From Podospora bellae-mahoneyi (lineage: Eukaryota > Ascomycota > Sordariomycetes > Sordariales > Podosporaceae): a stretch of DNA of 64,000 bases. The stretch spans positions 1,488,001 through 1,552,000 of the forward strand of contig NW_026946359.1 of NCBI RefSeq assembly GCF_035222275.1, given 5' to 3'. Each line of letters opens with the position of its first letter. Position 1 is the stretch's first letter. Below the pieces are notes generated by a model. That model was not told the origin of the DNA. It did no database searches and saw only the letters and a list, made by a program, of their open reading frames with translations. This document shows, in pieces, positions 57,835-64,000 of the stretch. The translations under genes were made by a program, and so were the position numbers.

Positions 57835-59508
57835 ATGAAGCCCACCTCGGGTTTGGCGCTTGTTGCCGCAACCTTCCGGCTTGCCTTGGCCTATGACCCA
57901 ACCTTTGAGACTCTTGTTTCCAGGGAGGTCAACCTTCTCCAACGGACCGAGTACGACATCTGCCAGGCAGACTGCAGTCTAGCCGGCGTTTCATTCCCTG
58001 ACAAGAACACTCTTCAGCTACCACTTGAGGACTACTACTCTGAGAGATGTCCTGAGATTTTCCTTGGCAATTACGACAATCCCAAGGGGATATCGACAGT
58101 CTGTCTTGATTTTGCTGGACCGTATCTGACCTTCACGTTCAACCCATTTCCCGGCCACACCACCACATCTGCCCAGGTCACCTGGGGACTCAAGGGCAAC
58201 CCTCTCTACCCAGCTGGATACAAACCACCACCACCCACAAGAGCTGTTAAGTGTACACCAGGGCAGGATGGCACTTTCCTGTGCAAGGTTCCTTTCAACG
58301 AGATTATTAATGCTTCCAGCCATGCCGAGATCAAACACCTTCTTGAGGGCATGTGCCCCAACGGCGACGAAGCGGGCCTCATTCTCTATCTCCAATTCGC
58401 CGGAAGCGTTATTGTACATGATTCACACGAACCGATTCATTTCCAACAACAGTTCCCCTGCAAGCCCGGTGGTCGTAACAAACACGGCATATGCAGCTCC
58501 TACGACTGTGACTACGACTATTTCGAGATCACCTACCGTTGCAGCAAGTGCCTAGTTACCCCTTGCCATGCAACATGCGATACGACACCTGCTTACGGCT
58601 ATCAGAGCCCTCGAAACTCCCATGATCTCAACACACAGAAGGGCACAGATTGCAAGAGCAGCTGGGGTTGGTATGAGACGCCCAGTATTCACGACCTCAG
58701 AAGGGGCATACACGGCCATCTCTACATCCAAGAAAAGGGCAAGTACTACGAGAGGATTGGCAGCTGGGCTGCTACCATCAACGCCCTGAAGAAGCTGGAC
58801 GTCAAGCTCAAGATTACACCTGGCCTGAAGTACGTCATTGAAAAGGTCAACATCAACCTCTCCTGCCTCCCCATCACGACCTGCAAATCGGATTCTTTCA
58901 CGTACACCAAGGATGTGCTCGGAGGCCTTCAAGAGTACGACACGGACGGCATCGACTACCCTGCGTGCGGCCGGCGCTCTAGGGTTTACTTGATCGTTTC
59001 GGCGGATGTTGGGAATCCTGAGAATGAAGACGGTGTATGCGAGCGTCCACATCATGATGAGCCTTCCCACAATGGAAAGCCACACGACGAAAAGCCGTCG
59101 CACAGCGATAAGCCTGCTCATGACGGTCAGACCCACGACGGGAAGCCACATGATGGAGGGTCGCCCAATGATAAGCCTCACCACGATCAGCCCTCTCACC
59201 ACGGGCAGCCCTCTCACCACGGCGGGCTCCCTCACCACGACCAGCCCTCTCACCACGGGCAGCCCTCTCACCACGGGCAGCCCTCTCACCACGGCGGGCT
59301 CTCTCACCACGACCAGCCCTCTCACCACGGCGGGCTCCCTCACCACAGCGGGCTCCCTCACCATGGCCTGCTCCCTCACCACAGCGGGCTCCCTCACCAT
59401 GGCCTGCTCCCTCACCATGGCGGGCTCACTCACCACGAAGGGCCCCCTCACCACCACAAACTCCATGATGGCACACCTTCTCACGACAAGAAGCGTTCCC
59501 GTGATTAA
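57835..59508 (+). CDS. Secreted protein with Cys-rich N-terminal region and His-rich repeat tail
   Basis: A single exon of 557 aa. Residues 1-19 are a signal peptide (cleavage after L-A-L-A). The folded part (about 20-400) carries paired Cys (Y-D-I-C-Q-A-D-C, C-D-Y-D-Y-F, C-S-K-C, C-H-A-T-C, C-L-P-I-T-T-C) and aromatic-rich strands; no named domain is recognised. From about residue 402 the protein becomes a tail of six- and seven-residue units of the type P-S-H-H-G-Q, L-P-H-H-D and L-P-H-H-G-L, with about 50 His in 155 residues, ending in K-K-R-S-R-D. The DNA is a visible 18/21-nt tandem array from about 59190 to 59440. Such a tail should bind Zn, Cu or Ni and change charge near pH 6. An extracellular metal-binding or wall-associated role is inferred only from composition. 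Confidence 0.82.
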   Translation: MKPTSGLALVAATFRLALAYDPTFETLVSREVNLLQRTEYDICQADCSLAGVSFPDKNTLQLPLEDYYSERCPEIFLGNYDNPKGISTVCLDFAGPYLTFTFNPFPGHTTTSAQVTWGLKGNPLYPAGYKPPPPTRAVKCTPGQDGTFLCKVPFNEIINASSHAEIKHLLEGMCPNGDEAGLILYLQFAGSVIVHDSHEPIHFQQQFPCKPGGRNKHGICSSYDCDYDYFEITYRCSKCLVTPCHATCDTTPAYGYQSPRNSHDLNTQKGTDCKSSWGWYETPSIHDLRRGIHGHLYIQEKGKYYERIGSWAATINALKKLDVKLKITPGLKYVIEKVNINLSCLPITTCKSDSFTYTKDVLGGLQEYDTDGIDYPACGRRSRVYLIVSADVGNPENEDGVCERPHHDEPSHNGKPHDEKPSHSDKPAHDGQTHDGKPHDGGSPNDKPHHDQPSHHGQPSHHGGLPHHDQPSHHGQPSHHGQPSHHGGLSHHDQPSHHGGLPHHSGLPHHGLLPHHSGLPHHGLLPHHGGLTHHEGPPHHHKLHDGTPSHDKKRSRD

Positions 59509-61271
59509 AAGTCTGCATCCGACAAGAATGCCTTTTGATGGCGAACCTGCCAAGGATAAACATGGCGGAAATTCGGGAGTGGTATCTTCAACTCGGTGTT
59601 GACATGGAAGGATGTATTCTTGGGAGTGGCTTAAAAGTTGAGGTTTTGGAAAGGTGACATTTCAGCTTTCTTCTCCCGGCAGAGTCTCTTATACATATCT
59701 GTCTTTTTTCTTTCTTTCTCCTCTTAGTACTGAACTTGGACCAACGGTCATTGTACAAACGCCCGCTAGGGAGATTGGACATTTGTATTTACCTTCTCCT
59801 CCTTCGTTTTGATCTGGTCCGGATTAGGGGCTGGTCGTGGTATATAGAAGTCTGAAGTAAATATCTTGTGGAAATTCCATTTTGGACGTCTCTGCTCTGG
59901 CATGATGGGATGTGACCATGTTGGAATGTGTCGAACTCTGGAATGTCTCGGTTAAGCTGGACAGCTTTGTGTGGTACGATTTCCATTGCTCTTCAAGAGA
60001 ACCAGAATAAGGCAGTCTTACAAACGGCTGGTGCAAACACACTTGAAATGCTGTGCCGACTCAGGCAAGTCTTCTCCGTTCCTGCATCTGGGTGCATTTG
60101 GGATAACCGAGGGTTTGTATTGTTCCCAATATGATCCAGTACCTTATCGCCAGTCGTACGTAAAGCCAGAAACGGCCTTTTCATTGTGCCTGTGTAGGCA
60201 GCGACGGTCTGTCTTTAACTGGGGACAGAAACAGCTCCTACGTTGGGGCATAGGAAATCGCTGCCTCTACTAAAGCCATTGATGGCTTTCAATATGAATA
60301 CACAACAAGAACCACCGCTTTCAAATGCTCACACCACTATTGGTTGAGCTTTCGAGCACGATCTTGAACTACAGGTGGACGTCATCTGCCTCCAAAACTG
60401 GCTGCTACCTACTACACAAAGTCACTTTCGTCGCCTGAGCTCCTTGCAAGGAAACCCAGAGCTTGGCTTTGCAAGGCTACATTGCAACCTGGCAAAGGTA
60501 GATGCAGCATCACAAGGATCATATCCAGCATCTTTGCTTTCTGTTGAGCCAGAAACGGCACCTCAGGATTCTATTCCTACGCCCCAGGTTTCTCAGCAAA
60601 ATAAATCTGGGGAGCCGATTCTGCCTTGAGCCAAGACAGACAATCCGAGCTATTTTCCCTGTGCCCCCCCTGAGTGACTCAGAGGAGTAAAGAGGACTGT
60701 GTGGCTTTACAATGAATGGCTTAAATGTGTTGTTGTTTCTAGTGTTGCTGAACTGCTTACTGTAATGTCCCTTGCTGTGTGAGATGGCGCGACTTGCAAG
60801 ACCAAGCTTCGGGCCGATCATCCAGATACGCTGATGAGCATCTCGTCTGCAAAAGTCAAGGTCGACACCCAGACCACCGGTGGACGAAGCTGTAAGGCTT
60901 ATCTGCATGACTTTCCCCGCCGGGACCTTGAGTACGCTGTCGACATGGCTCAATCCTTACTGCCTTGATCCGGCCGTTCAACTCCATCAAATAGATCTGC
61001 TGAACGGCGGCCCAGGTGTTGCCCCTTTCCAGCCGGAGCGCGGACGGGATAAAGGAAGAGTTCTGGTGTGGTCAATTACTTTCGTCCAGAGCGCGCCAAT
61101 CTAGCATCATTTCGCGAGCCGTTCGCGAGCCGTTCACTCGCATCTGTATCTTATATGTTCTTAATGAAAAAACAAAACCCACAGGAGACCCCGGGCACGC
61201 AAGATACGCCCGCTGTAAAAGACCAAAAAACAAGCTATCTGTATCCGATATTGACACCCTGCTCCATGATA
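59509..61271. other. Spacer after the His-rich gene
   Basis: No gene recognised on either strand. Confidence 0.5.
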
Positions 61272-61610
61272 TCAGAAACCCCGGGTAGCCCACAGATCAC
61301 CCTGCACATGGCTATTAAACTCTGTCTCAGCACTCTGCCGCCCCTTAGGCTGCAGGCCTCGGTGCTTCTTAGGTGACTTCGGCAACAGAGAATTTCGGGT
61401 AACGGCCCGTTCAAAGTCAATCATCATTATCCTGCGGTTCTCCTCGTTCCACAACATATTTGGGGACCGAACGTATGTTGATGAATGGCTGATGTGGTTT
61501 AAGGCTAGGGCATTGCTTCTGTGAAGTGAGCTTGGACACTCAAGTGGGGCTGGGTAAGTGCAATGGTTGACAACACTTTGAGGCTGGAATTCAAGCACCC
61601 ATGTGAGCAC
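61272..61610 (-). pseudogene. Protein-kinase-like relic (fungal subfamily)
   Basis: On the minus strand, V-R-S-P-N-M-L-W-N-E-E followed by I-M-M-I-D-F-E-R-A matches the catalytic loop (D-V-R-x-x-N-x-L-W-N) and the D-F-E-R magnesium-loop block of a large fungal kinase-like family. A-I-H-Q-H-like words appear just upstream in another frame, and stops interrupt the neighbourhood. There is no N-lobe in phase and no start, so it is a fragment. Intact relatives are poorly characterised. Confidence 0.5.
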
Positions 61611-62002
61611 TGCAACTGCGGTGAGCTACTGTGCCAGAGTGCAATCCCGAGCATAATCAAAGTCTGGACCGCCCTCAGATTTCTCAGCTCTGCGAAGCTC
61701 CTTTTCTTTGGCTCGGTGACCTACGATAAGATGCGAATCTGATTGGTCTCTCGCCAGCCAAGTTGCTGGGCCTTTCTTGGATCCTCCTGAATATCATCGC
61801 CCAGCAGCTTGGCGTGCTGGCAGTGGGACTTGGCGTACGTATGCCGTCTCGGCGCGTCTCACTGCCACGACTGACATGCTCTTTCGTTACTTGATTATTA
61901 TCATGGCGAACATGGCTTCTTTTCTTTCTCATTCCTCTCAGCTTCTCATCCTCTTCCTCGAGCCAATTCCACCACGAACCATACACAAATCAACAAGCCT
62001 TG
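61611..62002. other. Promoter of the NADPH oxidase gene
   Basis: Pyrimidine-rich sequence at about 61915-61965 precedes the start. No other feature. Confidence 0.5.
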
Positions 62003-64000
62003 ATGGCTTCCAACGTCGCACCATGGGATGACGTCAAGTACTTGACGGACGACGAGATCAACCTTTTTCTCGACGACCTCGACCACAACAATGACGGGTT
62101 AATTGACTACAGCGAAGTCGAGCAGAAGCTGGATAAGGTCCATGAAGAGATTGCTCCCAAGGCACTTCCACACCATCTTCACCATGACAGTCGAGAGGAC
62201 TTGGACCGTCATGCATTCCTCCGCGCCATTATCAAATCAGACAAAAACCGGATCCCGCGCGCCGAGTTCGCCGAAACTGTCAAGAGCTGGAAGATTCCCA
62301 GCATGAAACAGGACCAGGCGAATGACAGCGAGCAAAAGGACTACATGCGCAAGATGGGCATCTGGAGACGTGTGAAGTCTTACTGGGCTGTTCACGGGCC
62401 AGAAATCGCCTTTATTGGGCTGGTAGTGGCTATGCAGCTTGCTTTTGGGGTTTGGCAGTTTGTCAAGTACCTCACTGGAGAGTACTACACACGCGGTTTT
62501 GGTTGGGGCGTGGTGCTGGCCAAGACTTGCGCTGGTGCTCTTTATCCGACCTTCTTCTTTCTGATTCTCAGCATGTCGCGGTATTTCTCGACATTTCTTC
62601 GACGGTCGTACTACATCTCAAGGTTCATCAACTGGGATTTGTCCCAGGAGTTCCACATCAGGATTTCGTGTGTGGCTCTTGTGCTCGCAAGTCTTCATGC
62701 AATTGGACATCTGGGAGGCTCTTTTGTTTGGGGCAGCAGGAAGGAAAACGAAGATGCCGTGGCTATCTTGCTGGGACCAGATGCTGTGCCACGGCCGTAT
62801 ATTAACTACGTTAGGTCCTTGCCTGGGTTCACTGGTCTTACTGCTTTGGGCTTGTTTTATCTTCTTTCACTGCTGAGTACTCCTCCAGTCAGAAAGTGGA
62901 ACTATGAAGTCTTCCAAATGGGCCATCTTCTAATGTATCCCATTATTGGGTTATTGATGGCCCACGGCACCGCAGGGCTACTTCAGTGGCCCATGTTTGG
63001 GTACTGGCTTGCCTTTCCCACGCTCTTGGTTCTTACAGAAAGAATTGTGCGGCTACTGGTTGGTTTTCACAAAATCAGCGCTGCTCTTCAGGTTCTAGAC
63101 AGCGAAACCGTCGCGATCAGAGCCAAGATTCCAAGTGAAAGAATTTGGAAATACAATGCTGGACAGTATGTCTTCTTGCAGGTCCCAGCCCTGAGCTTCT
63201 TTCAGTGGCATCCTTTCACAGTATCCACATGTATCGGTAATGAAATGCAGCTTCATATCAAAACCGATGGGAACTGGACACGCAGACTCCGTGACCTGGC
63301 TGGAAAGGATGGCATAGCACAGATTCAGATTGGCATCAACGGCCCATTTGGGGCACCAGCACAGCGCTTTTACGACTTCAGCCACACCATTGTTGTTGGT
63401 GCCGGTATTGGTGTCACTCCCTTCAGCGGTATCCTTACGGACTTGCAAGAGCAAGACGACAAAGCTCACAATGGCCCGGGTCTGGATGCTCCAATCACTG
63501 CAGGTGGAAGATCAACATCCCATGGCTCCCACCTCATCGGCCCTGGGGAGGATGGCTTGCAGAATTCGTCTGTCAGGGACAGGGAGAAGGTCTCTACTGG
63601 AGCCCCTCTAGAAGACGCCAACCACCGGGAGACGCTCACTAAGGGAGGCAACGAGACGGACAACCACCCATCAGACTATCGCCGCGTTGACTTTCATTGG
63701 AGTGTCAGAGACAAGAACAACCTCCTCTGGCTATCCGATCTCCTCAACCGGGTTTCTCGCTCCCAGCAATGGCACGCTCAGCACCATAAGGAGGAGCACG
63801 GCCCCCATCTCGACATTAGAATCCACACCCACGTCACTCAGAAAAGGAACAACATCGCCACGCATGTATACCGCTGGTTGCTGGAGATGCATCGTACTCC
63901 TGAGCACCCAGCCAGCCCGTTGACCGGACTGCTGAATGCAACACACTTCGGCAGACCAGACTTTATCAGGATTTTGGATAGGCATTATGAGGAGATGAAG
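62003..64000 (+). CDS. noxC: EF-hand NADPH oxidase (NoxC/Nox5-like), 5' part, open at the right edge
   Basis: The frame from the ATG at 62003 is open for 666 codons to the last base of the window, with no intron seen. A canonical EF-hand loop (Asp27, Asn29, Asp31, Gly32, Asp35, Glu38) lies near the N-terminus. The ferric-reductase-type membrane domain follows (about residues 130-370) with heme-ligand spacing intact: His-x13-His in F-H-I-R-I-S ... S-L-H-A-I-G-H, and His-x12-His in Q-M-G-H-L-L-M ... M-A-H-G. FAD binding reads W-H-P-F-T-V-S-T and the NADPH site V-V-G-A-G-I-G-V-T-P-F. The enzyme moves electrons from NADPH across the membrane to make superoxide, here probably under calcium control. 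A hydrophilic insert of about 70 residues follows the nucleotide-binding Gly motif. The C-terminal residues that close the NADPH site are beyond the window. Confidence 0.92.
   Translation, partial: MASNVAPWDDVKYLTDDEINLFLDDLDHNNDGLIDYSEVEQKLDKVHEEIAPKALPHHLHHDSREDLDRHAFLRAIIKSDKNRIPRAEFAETVKSWKIPSMKQDQANDSEQKDYMRKMGIWRRVKSYWAVHGPEIAFIGLVVAMQLAFGVWQFVKYLTGEYYTRGFGWGVVLAKTCAGALYPTFFFLILSMSRYFSTFLRRSYYISRFINWDLSQEFHIRISCVALVLASLHAIGHLGGSFVWGSRKENEDAVAILLGPDAVPRPYINYVRSLPGFTGLTALGLFYLLSLLSTPPVRKWNYEVFQMGHLLMYPIIGLLMAHGTAGLLQWPMFGYWLAFPTLLVLTERIVRLLVGFHKISAALQVLDSETVAIRAKIPSERIWKYNAGQYVFLQVPALSFFQWHPFTVSTCIGNEMQLHIKTDGNWTRRLRDLAGKDGIAQIQIGINGPFGAPAQRFYDFSHTIVVGAGIGVTPFSGILTDLQEQDDKAHNGPGLDAPITAGGRSTSHGSHLIGPGEDGLQNSSVRDREKVSTGAPLEDANHRETLTKGGNETDNHPSDYRRVDFHWSVRDKNNLLWLSDLLNRVSRSQQWHAQHHKEEHGPHLDIRIHTHVTQKRNNIATHVYRWLLEMHRTPEHPASPLTGLLNATHFGRPDFIRILDRHYEEMK

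Noticed and set aside
58552-59553. Reverse-strand frame of over 300 codons opposite the His-rich gene
   Set aside because: It is a shadow of the forward repeat array, with Val/Arg/Glu repeats produced by the complement; the forward frame has a signal peptide and Cys pairs.

Overview
The window comes from a filamentous ascomycete, most likely a Sordariomycete (Sordariales-like). This rests on introns of about 50-235 nt with GTRNGT donors, CTRAC/CTGAC branch sites and YAG acceptors; a secreted esterase with a C-terminal fungal CBM1; Zn2Cys6 and NACHT/STAND families; an EF-hand NADPH oxidase; and long gene-poor spacers holding degraded non-self-recognition-type genes. No bacterial operons, rRNA, tRNA, CRISPR array or intact transposon was recognised.

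Layout. 1-5.6 kb: 5' part of a membrane RING-H2 E3 ligase (-), the Hsp70/Hsp90 co-chaperone Sti1 (+) and nicotinamidase (-). 5.6-17.9 kb: a long leader region, then HMG-CoA reductase, a 14-TM-type MFS exporter and a CE1 esterase-CBM1 enzyme, all on +. 17.9-24.3 kb: a gene-poor island with a 21-bp AT-rich tandem repeat, a degraded HNH-type gene and a degraded NACHT STAND gene, both on -. 24.3-36.9 kb: a secreted Kre9/Knh1-like protein, an MFS transporter, RNA polymerase III subunit RPC6, cyclophilin A (-), an Ent3-like ENTH adaptor and a four-TM protein with a long tail. 37.1-42.5 kb: a Zn2Cys6 regulator (-), a membrane-anchored hemerythrin-like protein (-) and a GNAT acetyltransferase (+). 42.8-45.8 kb: a second degraded NACHT/STAND gene (+). 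46.7-50.4 kb: a small secreted Cys-containing protein and a TPR-SET methyltransferase-like protein. 50.4-55.9 kb: a gene-poor block with a degenerate ~42-bp minisatellite. 55.9-64 kb: a Cys-rich acidic-tailed protein, a secreted protein with a long His-rich repeat tail, a kinase-like relic and an EF-hand NADPH oxidase that runs off the right edge.

Most intact genes are core or secretory housekeeping genes with no operon-like logic. The accessory interest lies in relics of fungal immune or incompatibility-type families (two NLRs, an HNH protein, a kinase relic and possibly a HET relic) in repeat-bearing spacers, in the His-rich repeat tail, and in a recurrent switch of strand composition from C-rich to G-rich inside several genes. 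Exon boundaries were worked out by eye from splice motifs and reading phase; none was tested by transcript data or database search.
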